A stretch of 64,000 nt of DNA from Alloprevotella sp. oral taxon 473 str. F0040 (GTDB taxonomy: Bacteria > Bacteroidota > Bacteroidia > Bacteroidales > Bacteroidaceae). This document shows positions 8,035 through 17,292 of this stretch, in pieces. A program made the translations under genes and the position numbers. Each line of letters starts with the position of its first letter. The first letter of the stretch is position 1. The notes under the pieces were generated by a model. The model searched no databases. It saw nothing but the letters and a program-made list of their open reading frames with translations, and had not been told where the DNA came from. The stretch is taken from contig NZ_KB290717.1 of the NCBI RefSeq assembly GCF_000318095.2, positions 535,186 through 599,185 of the forward strand, in the 5' to 3' direction.

Positions 8035-8907
8035 ATGAGTTTCAACATTGTTGTACTTGCAAAGCAAGTGCCCGACACCCGCAACGTGGGAAAAGATGCC
8101 ATGACTCCTCAAGGCACGGTGAACCGCGCTGCGCTTCCTGCAATTTTCAATCCTGAAGATCTCAATGCGCTGGAACAAGCACTTCGCATTAAAGATTTGT
8201 ATCCGGACACGCGCATCACCATCATTACGATGGGATTGCCCAAAGCTGCTGATATCCTTCGCGAAGGACTTTTCCGTGGCACTGATGCTGGGATACTTGT
8301 CACTGATCGTGCGCTGGCTGGTGCTGACACTTTGGCTACATCCTATGTGCTCTCACAGACCATTCACAAAATGGGCAACGTAGATTTGGTGATTGGTGGT
8401 CGCCAAGCTATTGATGGTGACACGGCTCAAGTAGGGCCACAAGTGGCACAAAAATTAGGTATTGACCAAGTTACCTATGTAGAGGAAATTAATGAAATTA
8501 CCAAGGACTATGTCATCGCTACACGACGCATAGATGGTGGTATCGAACAAGTGAAAGCTCCTCTCCCTTTGCTGCTTACCGTTACGGGTTCGGCTGCTCC
8601 ATGCCGTCCTAGAAATGCAAAATTGATGATGCGTTATAAACGCGCACTTGTAGCAGCAGAGCGAAACTCTCTTCCAGAAAAATACGCGGCACAATGGGAA
8701 GCGCGCCCAGAACTCCAGCTCATTCAGTGGGGGGCAGAAGAAATCGATGCAGATCTAGCGCAATGTGGGCTGACAGGCTCACCCACTAAAGTAAAAAGCG
8801 TGCAGAATGTGGTTTTTGCCACCAAAGAGAGCAAACGACTCACCGCTAGTGACAGCGATATCGAAGATTTAATTACAGAACTCTTAGACAGCCACACCAT
8901 CGGATAA
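8035..8907 (+). CDS. etfB: Electron transfer flavoprotein beta subunit
   Basis: A 290-aa EtfB/FixA-type subunit that, with EtfA, carries electrons from acyl-CoA dehydrogenase. The N-terminus MSFNIVVLAKQVPDT is the family signature, and GGRQAIDGDTAQVGPQVA and GGIEQVKAPLPLLLTV are conserved in EtfB. The C-terminal extension (about 190-290) is longer than in mitochondrial EtfB, as is normal in the FixA branch. It is separated from etfA by 3 nt, so the pair is translationally linked, and the dehydrogenase gene follows 79 nt after etfA. No matching promoter motif was found in the 184 nt between the nagA terminator and this start. Confidence 0.95.
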   Translation: MSFNIVVLAKQVPDTRNVGKDAMTPQGTVNRAALPAIFNPEDLNALEQALRIKDLYPDTRITIITMGLPKAADILREGLFRGTDAGILVTDRALAGADTLATSYVLSQTIHKMGNVDLVIGGRQAIDGDTAQVGPQVAQKLGIDQVTYVEEINEITKDYVIATRRIDGGIEQVKAPLPLLLTVTGSAAPCRPRNAKLMMRYKRALVAAERNSLPEKYAAQWEARPELQLIQWGAEEIDADLAQCGLTGSPTKVKSVQNVVFATKESKRLTASDSDIEDLITELLDSHTIG

Positions 8908-8910
8908 GCC

Positions 8911-9969
8911 ATGAACAAGAACGACAATAATTGCGCTTGCACAAACAACAGCAGCGTTTATGTGTATTGCGAACTGGAAGGTAAGCAAATTGAGGAAGTG
9001 AGCTTTGAATTGCTCACAAAAGGTAGAAAACTTGCCAATGAACTAGGAGTGAAACTAGAGGCTGTAGTGGCAGGGAATGGTATTAAAGGTGAGGTAGAGG
9101 CGCAGATTCTGCCTTATGGTGTGGATGTGCTTCACGTGTTTGATGCACCTTGCCTTTCTCCCTATACCACTCGTCCTCACACTGCTGTATTGGTGAAGCT
9201 CTTTGAACGTGAACTCCCCCAAATATGCTTAATGGGAGCAACATCAATTGGACGTGATTTAGGGCCAAGAGTTAGCTCCACACTCACCAGTGGTTTGACG
9301 GCAGACTGCACAGCTTTGGAGATTGGTGACTACGAGGACAAGAAGAACAAAAAGAATTACGAAAACCTTCTTTACCAGATTCGTCCTGCCTTTGGTGGAA
9401 ACATCGTCGCTACGATAATCAATCCCGACAACCGCCCTCAAATGGCAACAGTTCGCTCGGGAGTGATGAAAGCAGAAGTGCTAGATCCAGCCTATAAAGG
9501 GAAGGTGATATACGAAGAGGTAGATCAATTTGTGGCTCCTGAAGATAAAATGGTGGAAGTGCTTCATCGCCAAGTTGAAAAAGCCAAAAACAACCTCAAA
9601 GGTGTCTCTATTGTAGTAGCTGGAGGTTATGGCGTTGGGTCGAAAGAAAACTTTGATCTTCTGCGTAAATTAGCAGAAGAACTCCACGGAGAAGTGGGAG
9701 CAAGTCGTGCCGCTGTGGACGCTGGCTTCGCCAACCATGAGGAACAAATCGGACAAACCGGCGTTACTGTCCGTCCCAAGGTCTACATTGCCTGCGGCAT
9801 TTCTGGAGCAATCCAACACGTAGCTGGTATGAAAGAAAGTGGCATCTTGATTTCTATCAACTCAGACCCTAATGCTCCCATCAACGACATTGCCGACTAC
9901 GTCATCACAGGGAGTGTGGAAGAGGTCGTACCTAAAATGATTCAGTATTACAAACAACACAGCAAATAA
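8911..9969 (+). CDS. etfA: Electron transfer flavoprotein alpha subunit
   Basis: A 352-aa EtfA/FixB-type subunit that holds the FAD and forms a heterodimer with the product at 8035-8907. The C-terminal FAD-binding half carries the family pattern ACGISGAIQHVAGMK followed by SINSDPNAPINDIADY; the GGYGVGSKENFDLL stretch starts that domain. The N-terminus has a short Cys/Asn-rich tail (MNKNDNNCACTNNSS) before the first strand, which is unusual and makes the exact start less certain, but no other ATG offers a better fit. The order etfB-etfA-acyl-CoA dehydrogenase is a known Bacteroidales arrangement and supports a role in acyl-CoA oxidation or reduction. Confidence 0.95.
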   Translation: MNKNDNNCACTNNSSVYVYCELEGKQIEEVSFELLTKGRKLANELGVKLEAVVAGNGIKGEVEAQILPYGVDVLHVFDAPCLSPYTTRPHTAVLVKLFERELPQICLMGATSIGRDLGPRVSSTLTSGLTADCTALEIGDYEDKKNKKNYENLLYQIRPAFGGNIVATIINPDNRPQMATVRSGVMKAEVLDPAYKGKVIYEEVDQFVAPEDKMVEVLHRQVEKAKNNLKGVSIVVAGGYGVGSKENFDLLRKLAEELHGEVGASRAAVDAGFANHEEQIGQTGVTVRPKVYIACGISGAIQHVAGMKESGILISINSDPNAPINDIADYVITGSVEEVVPKMIQYYKQHSK

Positions 9970-10048
9970 TGCTGAGCAACATTAAGGAGATATAGATAAA
10001 AAGAGCTCTTTTAGACTCAATTATTCTCCTTGTGCTCATTTATCCTCT

Positions 10049-11764
10049 ATGATTATGGCTAATCACTATACGGATCATCCCGAACTTCAATTTGAACTTC
10101 ATCATCCTTCCATGGAGCATATCGTGACTCTAAAAGAGCGCGACTATCGCGATGCAGACAATTTTGACATTGCACCGCAAGATTTTGAAGATGCCATGGA
10201 CACCTATCATCGTACTCTTGAGATTGTTGGAGAAATCGCAGGCACCATCATTGCTGACAATGCCGAAGGTGTGGACCAAGAAGGGCCTCACCACGAAGGA
10301 GACCGAGTGCGCTACGCTAGCGGTACGCAACAAAATCTAGATTCGATGGTGCAAGCAGGGCTAAATGGTATGACCATGCCTCGTCGCTATAATGGCCTCA
10401 ACTTCCCCATTACCCCCTATACGATGTGCGCAGAACTAGTGGCTGCATCAGATGCTGGATTTGGGAACATCTGGTCGCTCCAAGATTGCATTGAAACGCT
10501 CTACGAATTTGGCAATGAGGACCAACACGCTCGGTTTATTCCCCGAGTGGCTGAAGGTGCTACCATGTCTATGGACTTGACCGAGCCCGATGCGGGTAGT
10601 GACCTCCAAAGCGTGATGCTCAAGGCTACTTATTCGGAAGAAGATGGTTGCTGGTTGCTCAATGGTGTCAAGCGTTTTATCACGAATGGAGATGCTGATA
10701 TACATCTCGTGCTCGCACGCTCCGAAGAAGGCACCACTGACGGACGTGGCTTGTCTATGTTTATTTACGACAAGCGCAGTGGCGGAGTCAATGTACGACG
10801 CATTGAAAATAAACTCGGCATCCATGGCAGTCCTACCTGTGAACTTGTTTATAAGAATGCGAAAGCTGAGCTATGTGGCTCCACTCGCATGGGACTCATC
10901 AAATATGTTATGGCTCTCATGAATGGTGCACGCCTCGGTATCGCAGCGCAATCTGTTGGTCTTTCTCAAGCCGCCTATAACGAAGCTCTTGCTTATGCAC
11001 GGGAACGCGAACAGTTTGGCAAAGCGATTATTGAGATTCCGGCTGTCTATGATATGCTTTCCACGATGAAAGCTAAACTTGATGCAGGTCGCGCACTTCT
11101 CTACCACTGTGCGCGTTGTGTTGACGTTTACAAAGCTCTGGAAGACATTTCACGTGAACGTAAGCTCACTTCTGAGGAACGTGATGAAATGAAGACCTTT
11201 AATAAGCTGGCAGACTCTCTCACTCCTTTAGCTAAGGGAATGAACTCGGAGTTTTGTAACCAAAATGCCTATGACTCATTACAGATACATGGTGGTTCAG
11301 GCTTCATGATGGACTATCCCATTCAGCGCATTGCACGAGATGCCCGTATCACTAGCATTTACGAAGGTACTACTCAATTGCAAGTGGTAGCTGCCATCCG
11401 TTTCGTCATGAATGGTGCCTACACCGCTCAACTTCATGAATGGGAAAATCGCGAGGTTTCGGAAGAGATGCGCCCATTACAGACAAAAGCTGTTCGGCTT
11501 TCTGCTCTTTTGGAAGAGGCTATCGCACATGTCAAGGAAGTATCTGACCAAGAATTCCAAGACCTCTGCGCCCGTCATTTAGTCGAAATGGCAGCTAATG
11601 CAATCATGCTTCATCTACTGCTCTACAATGCTTCACAATCTCCAGAGCTTTTCGCAAAATCTGCACGTGTTTTCGCACGCCACACTGAAGCAGAAGCTCA
11701 AAAACATTATCACTTTGTGATGTCACTCTCTCTCGATAATCTTGCAGACTATCGCCACAGATAG
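10049..11764 (+). CDS. Acyl-CoA dehydrogenase, large (571-aa) type
   Basis: A flavoenzyme that oxidises an acyl-CoA at the alpha-beta bond and passes electrons to the EtfAB pair encoded just upstream. Visible signatures: SMDLTEPDAGSDLQ (about 174-187, FAD and substrate contact), the helical C-terminal domain with YAREREQFGKAI and LQIHGGSGFMMDYP, and IYEGTTQLQ with Glu439 in the place of the catalytic base. A further helical domain of about 110 residues (460-571) makes it longer than the common 380-aa enzymes. Start at ATG 10049 (MIMANHY); ATG 10055 is possible. Chain-length specificity is not readable. Confidence 0.93.
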   Translation: MIMANHYTDHPELQFELHHPSMEHIVTLKERDYRDADNFDIAPQDFEDAMDTYHRTLEIVGEIAGTIIADNAEGVDQEGPHHEGDRVRYASGTQQNLDSMVQAGLNGMTMPRRYNGLNFPITPYTMCAELVAASDAGFGNIWSLQDCIETLYEFGNEDQHARFIPRVAEGATMSMDLTEPDAGSDLQSVMLKATYSEEDGCWLLNGVKRFITNGDADIHLVLARSEEGTTDGRGLSMFIYDKRSGGVNVRRIENKLGIHGSPTCELVYKNAKAELCGSTRMGLIKYVMALMNGARLGIAAQSVGLSQAAYNEALAYAREREQFGKAIIEIPAVYDMLSTMKAKLDAGRALLYHCARCVDVYKALEDISRERKLTSEERDEMKTFNKLADSLTPLAKGMNSEFCNQNAYDSLQIHGGSGFMMDYPIQRIARDARITSIYEGTTQLQVVAAIRFVMNGAYTAQLHEWENREVSEEMRPLQTKAVRLSALLEEAIAHVKEVSDQEFQDLCARHLVEMAANAIMLHLLLYNASQSPELFAKSARVFARHTEAEAQKHYHFVMSLSLDNLADYRHR

Positions 11765-11789
11765 TCAATGCCTCTCTTGCATTCATACG

Positions 11790-11823
11790 AAACGGCCGAG
11801 CTTTAGATGAAGCTCGGCCGTTT
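11790..11823. terminator. Bidirectional terminator between acyl-CoA dehydrogenase and DUF4827-like gene
   Basis: A perfect 14-bp stem (AAACGGCCGAGCTT at 11790-11803, complement 11810-11823) with a 6-nt loop lies between convergent genes. The A- and T-rich arm ends give short U runs in both directions. Confidence 0.85.
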
Positions 11824-11871
11824 AAACTATAATTATAATCCTAGGATTAGAAAAAACAAAAACTATTTCTT

Positions 11872-12558
11872 CTAGCGGTTGCGTTCAAAACTAATCTCGT
11901 AATAATATGGATGTATGCGATTTTGGGCTATTGAGTGGCCTTCAGTGCTAGGTACAATCAAACGTACTTTTGATATCTTATCGTTCGCTGTAAGCTGACG
12001 ACCAAGCTTCAGGTAAGGTAATGGGATAAGCCAGCCTGAAGGTACGTTTGTCCCGTAGAAACGTCGCATCACTCCAGCTGTGAATACGCCTGTGAGAGAC
12101 CCATTATTATTTTGCAAGCTCATCTCATCTGGATACGCTGCATCACTTCCATAAAGATTACTAGATCGAATGCTATCTGTTGCTATATTGTATTCTATAT
12201 AGCGACACAAGAGCATAGTATGTTCACCATTTTGAATGCCAGTTCCTGTACCTCGGCGCACAAATTGAGCATATACCCCAGAACCAGCAAAAAGCACATA
12301 TTCATTCTTGCTTACGTCTGTCGTAGTGTCTTGAGCAAAAAACTGTTTTTCACTGATGACTTTAATATTACCTGGTACGTTCAGCAACGAACGTTGATAC
12401 TCGTTATCGACTACATTTGCTCCTCGTTGGAGAAATGAGTTGATTTGAGAGTTTTCTCTCTCACGACGCTCAGCATAAGTCTCTTCTTTGTTACAGGAGA
12501 TAAAAGAAAAAGAGAGAATAAGCGCAAAAGTTATAGTAGAAAATAAGCGTTGAAACAT
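11872..12558 (-). CDS. DUF4827-like lipoprotein (FKBP-like)
   Basis: A 228-aa predicted lipoprotein: signal helix and lipobox SFISCNKEE, then a helical segment YAERRERENSQINSFLQ. The rest (VYAQFVRRGTGTGIQNGEHTMLLCRYIEYN and LIPLPYLKLG) resembles the FKBP-type fold seen in Bacteroidetes DUF4827 proteins. The role is unknown; peptidyl-prolyl isomerase activity is not shown, and typical FKBP active-site residues are not obvious. The start is at ATG 12558, because the frame upstream lacks a credible signal sequence and would overlap the -7 element at 12605. It follows the DUF3078 gene by 114 nt on the same strand. Confidence 0.75.
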   Translation of the reverse strand: MFQRLFSTITFALILSFSFISCNKEETYAERRERENSQINSFLQRGANVVDNEYQRSLLNVPGNIKVISEKQFFAQDTTTDVSKNEYVLFAGSGVYAQFVRRGTGTGIQNGEHTMLLCRYIEYNIATDSIRSSNLYGSDAAYPDEMSLQNNNGSLTGVFTAGVMRRFYGTNVPSGWLIPLPYLKLGRQLTANDKISKVRLIVPSTEGHSIAQNRIHPYYYEISFERNR

Positions 12559-12604
12559 AAATAATAAAGAAGGAAATGATAGCAAAATGCATGTTTGATA
12601 GGAG

Positions 12605-12612
12605 CAAAGATA
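12605..12612 (-). promoter_or_regulatory. Candidate -7 element for the DUF4827-like gene
   Basis: TATCTTTG on the minus strand (CAAAGATA on plus), 46 nt upstream of the ATG at 12558. No -33 TTTG was found, so support is partial. It would give the lipoprotein its own transcript. Confidence 0.5.
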
Positions 12613-12672
12613 CAAAAAACTTCTAGTACCATAGAGATTACCCTTTGAAAACATGCATTTGATTCGCTGAAA

Positions 12673-13986
12673 TTATAAACCTAAGTCTAAACCAACAGAA
12701 AGATACTCATTGAATTGGAAGAAGCTCGTATTGTTTCTGCGCTTCACTCCATCATCAAATCTGGGAAAGAGGAAGAGTTTGGTAGAAAGATGCTTGTTGG
12801 CACGGAGAGAAATCGTATTTTCCCACTCAGCTTGCGTTTTTGAATAGCTTGTAAAGGCATAGAAGCGAGTAGTCCATTGAAACCAGCTATTGGGTGTCCA
12901 ACGCATATTGATGGTCACCGTAGAACCTAGATTTAGACGTGAATGCTTTCCTTTCTCCACACCATAACGCTCTGCTAAGGCAAGTCGGGCAACATACTTG
13001 TAGTTTGCTGCAATAGGCGACATAGTGGCCGAAATCTCAAACTTTGGATTCTTGTACTTATAATCCATACCGATTGAGAAGACAGTCTCTATAGGTGAGG
13101 CAAAATCAGAGAAAACCCGCTTGTCATTGGCATGATACCCAGGATAGAATTGTGACCAAGTCTGGAGCATCGCTGTATAATACCAGTGTTTAAAGGCTTG
13201 CAAGCCGATTTTATTAGTCAAACGAAGAAGGTCAGCATTTGTCTTATACTTATGTAAAGAGTCCGACTGAGAAGTCTGGAAACCTAGTTTCATCTCCAAC
13301 TTATTAGTGAAGGTAAACTTCTGCTTATTATCATAGTTTGCTTCGAGAATGCCAGATGTCAGAAAAGAGTTGTGATCTTCTCCACCTTTATACCAGTTGT
13401 CAGAAACCAGATATTGCATAAATTGCAATGAAAAATTCCCCTTAAAGCTCCAAAAGTTTGGACGATGGATTTGCAGTTGAAGTGGTTCAAAATCCTGCCA
13501 TAGTGCCAACTGCTCGGCACTCAATTTAGGAGGAGCCATAGGTTTATTTTTTTCTTTAGGCAAGGCCGAAGGTTTGGCAACTACAGCATTCTTGCCATCA
13601 TCTTTATGATGCGATAAATTATACTGTATCAACTCCGGACGATGAGCGTAGAGCTGCATTAAAGCCTGAGCTATGCTAGACTGCAAAGAGAAATCATCCT
13701 GCTGCAATGATCCTAACTCCAAATGTACAGGGAATCGATAGAAAGTACTAGAGGCAAATAATGGGAAATAATAGGGATTCTCCAAATTCTCCTTTTCATT
13801 CCTTCCTTCCTCTGCCAAAGCCTTATTAAGGCTATCAATGGCAAAAGAATAACGACGTCCGATGTTTGCCAAGGAATCCTCTAGAACACTAGGATGTCCT
13901 TTTGTGTTGCGTCGCGATGCCTGGGCATAACTCGGTAAAGCTAGGCTAAAAATGCTCAGAATTAGGGCAATGAACTTCAAATTCAT
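12673..13986 (-). CDS. DUF3078 outer-membrane beta-barrel protein
   Basis: A 437-aa protein with a cleavable signal (LALPSYAQA) and a C-terminal half of alternating amphipathic strands that ends in the aromatic FNEYLSVGLDLGL. The stretch FMQYLVSDNWYKGGEDHNSFLTSG holds the W-x-GG-x-x-N core of DUF3078, a Bacteroidetes outer-membrane family without known function. The N-terminal 150 residues are charged and probably periplasmic or a plug. It lies between mltG (135 nt upstream) and the DUF4827-like lipoprotein on the minus strand, so it may be part of an envelope-related transcription unit. Confidence 0.82.
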   Translation of the reverse strand: MNLKFIALILSIFSLALPSYAQASRRNTKGHPSVLEDSLANIGRRYSFAIDSLNKALAEEGRNEKENLENPYYFPLFASSTFYRFPVHLELGSLQQDDFSLQSSIAQALMQLYAHRPELIQYNLSHHKDDGKNAVVAKPSALPKEKNKPMAPPKLSAEQLALWQDFEPLQLQIHRPNFWSFKGNFSLQFMQYLVSDNWYKGGEDHNSFLTSGILEANYDNKQKFTFTNKLEMKLGFQTSQSDSLHKYKTNADLLRLTNKIGLQAFKHWYYTAMLQTWSQFYPGYHANDKRVFSDFASPIETVFSIGMDYKYKNPKFEISATMSPIAANYKYVARLALAERYGVEKGKHSRLNLGSTVTINMRWTPNSWFQWTTRFYAFTSYSKTQAEWENTISLRANKHLSTKLFLFPRFDDGVKRRNNTSFFQFNEYLSVGLDLGL

Positions 13987-14121
13987 AGTCTTTGTTTAGT
14001 ATAGTTTATCCCGCCTATGTTGGATATTACATTTAAGTATGGACTCATTTTCACATCGCAATGAGCTTCAAGAAAATAAAACCTTATACTATAGATTAGA
14101 ACATTCTCTCAACCACCAACA

Positions 14122-15138
14122 TCAAGAGCGGATACCGCGTGCATTAAGCGCAGCCGTGTATTTTGCAGCATTCTTTTGATGCTCAGCATAAGTAGTAGCA
14201 AAATTATGACTTCCCGAGAAATCCTCCTTGGCACACATATAGAGATAATCATGTTCTGCTCGATGCAACACAGCATTGATGCTCTCCACAGAGGGAATGC
14301 ATATAGGGCCAGGAGGCAATCCTTTTTGTTTGTATGTGTTGTAGGGACTATTTATCCGGAGATGCTGATTAAGAATGCGACGTAATGTAAAGTCTCCAAG
14401 CGCGAACTTCACCGTTGGGTCGGCCTGTAATGGCATATTTTGCTTTAAGCGATTCAGATACATTCCAGCCACCATCGGTTTCTCTGGATTGTAGGCTGTC
14501 TCTTGCTCGACAATAGAAGCCACCGTAGTTACTTGATCAGGCGTAAGACCTAGCTGCTTCGCCTCCATCGTACGTTTCTCATTCCAAAAGTTCTGGTACT
14601 CCTTGTGCATGCGTGCTATCACAGCTTTGGGCGAGGATGTCCAGAAGATTTCGTAAGTATTAGGAACGAAAAGGCACATTACGGTTGCTGGTGTCTTATC
14701 ATAAGCAGCCAATATAGAACTGTCTTGTAAAATAGCTTCAAAGTCAGCGGTCTTAGCTTGAAAGTTCTTCCCTAAAAACTCAGCTAAATCACGATTAGTA
14801 CGGAGCACAGGAATGGTAAGTCGCACTGGAGTTTGTCTACCATTTCTCAAAGAACGAAACACCTGCAAGGTTGAAGTTCCACTTCCCACATCATAACGCC
14901 CTGGACGGATATGGGCACCATATCCAGTCAATGTACTTAGTAAAGCAAAAGTAGGCCGTGCCAAGAAGCTACGATTCATAGCTGTCTTTGTATAAACAGA
15001 GTCAAGGGTATCATCATCGTCTAAAAAGATAATACGTGGCTCCTTGCCAGCGAAAGAACTGAACAAAGCACCCAAGACGACAACAATCAATGACACAGCC
15101 ATAAGAGCAAGTAAATAGAGCTGTTTCTTCTTTTCCAT
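14122..15138 (-). CDS. mltG: Endolytic murein transglycosylase MltG (YceG-like)
   Basis: Cuts nascent peptidoglycan strands at the inner membrane and so limits glycan length. The 338-aa protein has one N-terminal membrane helix (about 7-29), a LysM-like region (about 80-130) and the YceG domain: FVPNTYEIFW, TTVASIVEQETAYNPEKPMV with the catalytic glutamate cluster at 211-213, AGMYLNRLKQNMPLQADPT, INSPYNTY and GLPPGPICIPS, ending in FSGSHNFATTYAEHQKN. The start is at ATG 15138; the in-frame codon at 15144 is TTG. The length matches the family. Confidence 0.94.
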   Translation of the reverse strand: MEKKKQLYLLALMAVSLIVVVLGALFSSFAGKEPRIIFLDDDDTLDSVYTKTAMNRSFLARPTFALLSTLTGYGAHIRPGRYDVGSGTSTLQVFRSLRNGRQTPVRLTIPVLRTNRDLAEFLGKNFQAKTADFEAILQDSSILAAYDKTPATVMCLFVPNTYEIFWTSSPKAVIARMHKEYQNFWNEKRTMEAKQLGLTPDQVTTVASIVEQETAYNPEKPMVAGMYLNRLKQNMPLQADPTVKFALGDFTLRRILNQHLRINSPYNTYKQKGLPPGPICIPSVESINAVLHRAEHDYLYMCAKEDFSGSHNFATTYAEHQKNAAKYTAALNARGIRS

Positions 15139-15269
15139 AAACAAGGTTGAGGGTAGGTATATTTAAACTTCAAAAGTTATCTCATAGCCATTGATATCGA
15201 CTCTCCCGCAACGTATGCAGGCACCTCATAAATAATGCAAGGCTGTCAATTAGCACCGACAAAATTACA

Positions 15270-15277
15270 CAAAAATA
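15270..15277 (-). promoter_or_regulatory. Candidate -7 element for mltG
   Basis: TATTTTTG on the minus strand (CAAAAATA on plus), about 130 nt before the mltG ATG. A second match TAATTTTG lies at 15260-15267. Neither has a clear -33 TTTG. Confidence 0.35.
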
Positions 15278-15310
15278 TCGGTCTGTGTGCAGTTTCTCCC
15301 AGCTTTCTCC

Positions 15311-15340
15311 TTGCCAAGTCTCAAAAATATTGTACATTTG
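15311..15340 (+). promoter_or_regulatory. Promoter of the acyl-CoA ligase gene
   Basis: TTG (15311-15313), 19 nt, then TACATTTG (15333-15340), a good match to the Bacteroidetes promoter pattern. It implies a 5' leader of about 125 nt before the ATG at 15475. Confidence 0.65.
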
Positions 15341-15474
15341 CACATAACGAAGTAGTTTGCGCAAGTTGACTACCGCTATAATTTACATTTCTAAGCAGTA
15401 CAATAACCAATATCATTAAGACTGCTCCCCACTGTTTGACATAACATCTATATTGTTTCAATTATATTGTTTCA

Positions 15475-17172
15475 ATGGAATATCAATATAAAGACTTTAA
15501 TCGTCTAATTCAAGAAAGCATTTGCACCCATTGGGATCGCAACGCTCTTACTGACTACAATGGTAGCACGCTTCAATACAAAGATGTGGCGCGCAAAATA
15601 GCAAAACTCCATATCCTTTTTGAAACAGCAGGCATACATCCTGGTGACAAGATTGCTATTTGCGGACGCAACTCCTCTCAATGGGCGGTTGCTTTCTTAG
15701 CTATCCTCACCTATCGTGCTGTTGCTGTGCCCATTCTACATGAATTCAAGCATGAACAAGTGCACAACATTGTCAACCACTCCGAAGCTCGCTTGCTCTT
15801 TGTAGGAGACATGGTGTACAATGATCTCAAAGGTGATAAAGAAGAATATTTGGCAGAGGAAATGCCAAATCTTGAGGGAATCATCTATATCCCTGACTTT
15901 ATGCTCAAGTTGAGTCGCAACGAAGAACTCACGGCAGCTCGCGAGCGTCTCAATGCCCTCTATGGTGAGCGTTATCCCAAGTATTTCCGCAAAGAGCATG
16001 TCATCTACCCTGAGGCTCCAAATGGCGAAGACTTAGCGATGATCAACTACACCTCTGGTACGACGTCTAATTCTAAAGGCGTGTTGATTCCATATCGTGC
16101 TGTTTGGTCAAACTATGAGTTTGCCACTGAAGTACTTGGAGACAAGGTAAAACCAGGAGATCGCATCATCTCCATGCTCCCTATGGCTCACATGTATGGC
16201 ATGGCATTTGAATTCATCTTTGAGTTCCTCTTTGGTCTCCATGTACATTACCTTACAAGCAAACCGACTCCAAAGATTATCGTTCAAGCCTTTGCAGACG
16301 TCAAACCAAAAGTTGTCATTAGCGTACCCCTCATCATAGAGAAAATCATCAAGAAGATGGTGATGCCCAAACTCGAGACACCTTCGATGAAGATTCTCTT
16401 GCGTTTGCCCATCATTAGCGATCGCATTTTGACGAAGGTGAAATCTGCCATTCAACAAGTCTTTGGCGGAGAATTCTACGAAATCATTGTGGGCGGAGCA
16501 GCTCTCAACAAAGAAGTGGAACAATTCCTTCACCGTATTGGCTTCAACTACACCGTCGGTTATGGTGCCACAGAATGTGCACCCATCATCACCTACGAAG
16601 ACTGGAGTAAGTTTGCACTTGGCTCATGTGGTAAAGCTGCGCCTCGCATGGAAGTGCGCATCGACAGCCCCGATCCCACGCACGTAGTTGGTGAAATCCT
16701 CGCACGTGGCGCCAACGTAATGCTCGGCTATTATAAGAATCCAGAAGCCACAGCCCAAACCATTGATGCCGATGGATGGTATCACACGGGCGACTTGGGT
16801 ATTCTTGATGAAGAGGGCAACCTATACATTCGTGGACGAAGCAAAAACATGCTGCTTGGCGCAAGTGGTCAGAATATCTACCCAGAAGAAATAGAAGACA
16901 AGCTCAACACACTTCCCTTTGTGATGGAGAGCATTGTGATTCAAAAGGGAGAGAAGCTATATGCGCTGATTCACCCAGACTATGATGAGATACAAAAAGC
17001 AGCACTTAGCGAAGAAGACCTCCAAAAACAAATGGAAGAAAATCGTCGCGAGCTCAATTCTATGGTGAATAGTTACGAACAAATCTCTGGTTTCCGTCTT
17101 TATGAAGAGGAGTTTGAAAAAACGCCTAAGCGTTCTATCAAGCGATTCCTCTATGCTGATGCCGAGATTTAA
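15475..17172 (+). CDS. Long-chain acyl-CoA ligase / AMP-binding enzyme
   Basis: A 565-aa adenylate-forming enzyme that would activate a carboxylic acid, probably a fatty acid, with ATP and CoA. Motifs in order: MINYTSGTTSNSKGV (about 189-203, P-loop), GYGATECAPIITY (about 362-374, adenine site), GWYHTGDLGILDEEGNLYIRGR (hinge and A8) and RSIKRFLY with the C-terminal catalytic lysine. It resembles the FadD15-like FAA1 group common in Bacteroidales. It has its own promoter (15311-15340) and terminator (17219-17254), so it is a single-gene unit. Substrate specificity is not known. Confidence 0.93.
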   Translation: MEYQYKDFNRLIQESICTHWDRNALTDYNGSTLQYKDVARKIAKLHILFETAGIHPGDKIAICGRNSSQWAVAFLAILTYRAVAVPILHEFKHEQVHNIVNHSEARLLFVGDMVYNDLKGDKEEYLAEEMPNLEGIIYIPDFMLKLSRNEELTAARERLNALYGERYPKYFRKEHVIYPEAPNGEDLAMINYTSGTTSNSKGVLIPYRAVWSNYEFATEVLGDKVKPGDRIISMLPMAHMYGMAFEFIFEFLFGLHVHYLTSKPTPKIIVQAFADVKPKVVISVPLIIEKIIKKMVMPKLETPSMKILLRLPIISDRILTKVKSAIQQVFGGEFYEIIVGGAALNKEVEQFLHRIGFNYTVGYGATECAPIITYEDWSKFALGSCGKAAPRMEVRIDSPDPTHVVGEILARGANVMLGYYKNPEATAQTIDADGWYHTGDLGILDEEGNLYIRGRSKNMLLGASGQNIYPEEIEDKLNTLPFVMESIVIQKGEKLYALIHPDYDEIQKAALSEEDLQKQMEENRRELNSMVNSYEQISGFRLYEEEFEKTPKRSIKRFLYADAEI

Positions 17173-17218
17173 GCTAATTATCATACGTGTTGATACAACT
17201 CATTCACATACTCCCCAC

Positions 17219-17254
17219 AAGAGCTTTGTTGGTTATGGCCAACAAAGCTCTTTT
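17219..17254 (+). terminator. Terminator of the acyl-CoA ligase gene
   Basis: AAGAGCTTTGTTGG (17219-17232) pairs with CCAACAAAGCTCTT (17239-17252), ending in TTTT. Confidence 0.88.
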
Positions 17255-17292
17255 ACCAAATAATGTATAGTACTCTATCTTTCTAAATACTA

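Noticed and set aside
9998..10012. Palindrome AAAAGAGCTCTTTT as terminator between etfA and the dehydrogenase
   Set aside because: It has no loop, is low in GC and sits between genes expected to be co-transcribed; too weak to call.
12559..12654. Earlier start for the DUF4827-like lipoprotein
   Set aside because: The added 32 residues are unlike a signal and overlap the -7 element; ATG 12558 opens a normal lipoprotein signal.
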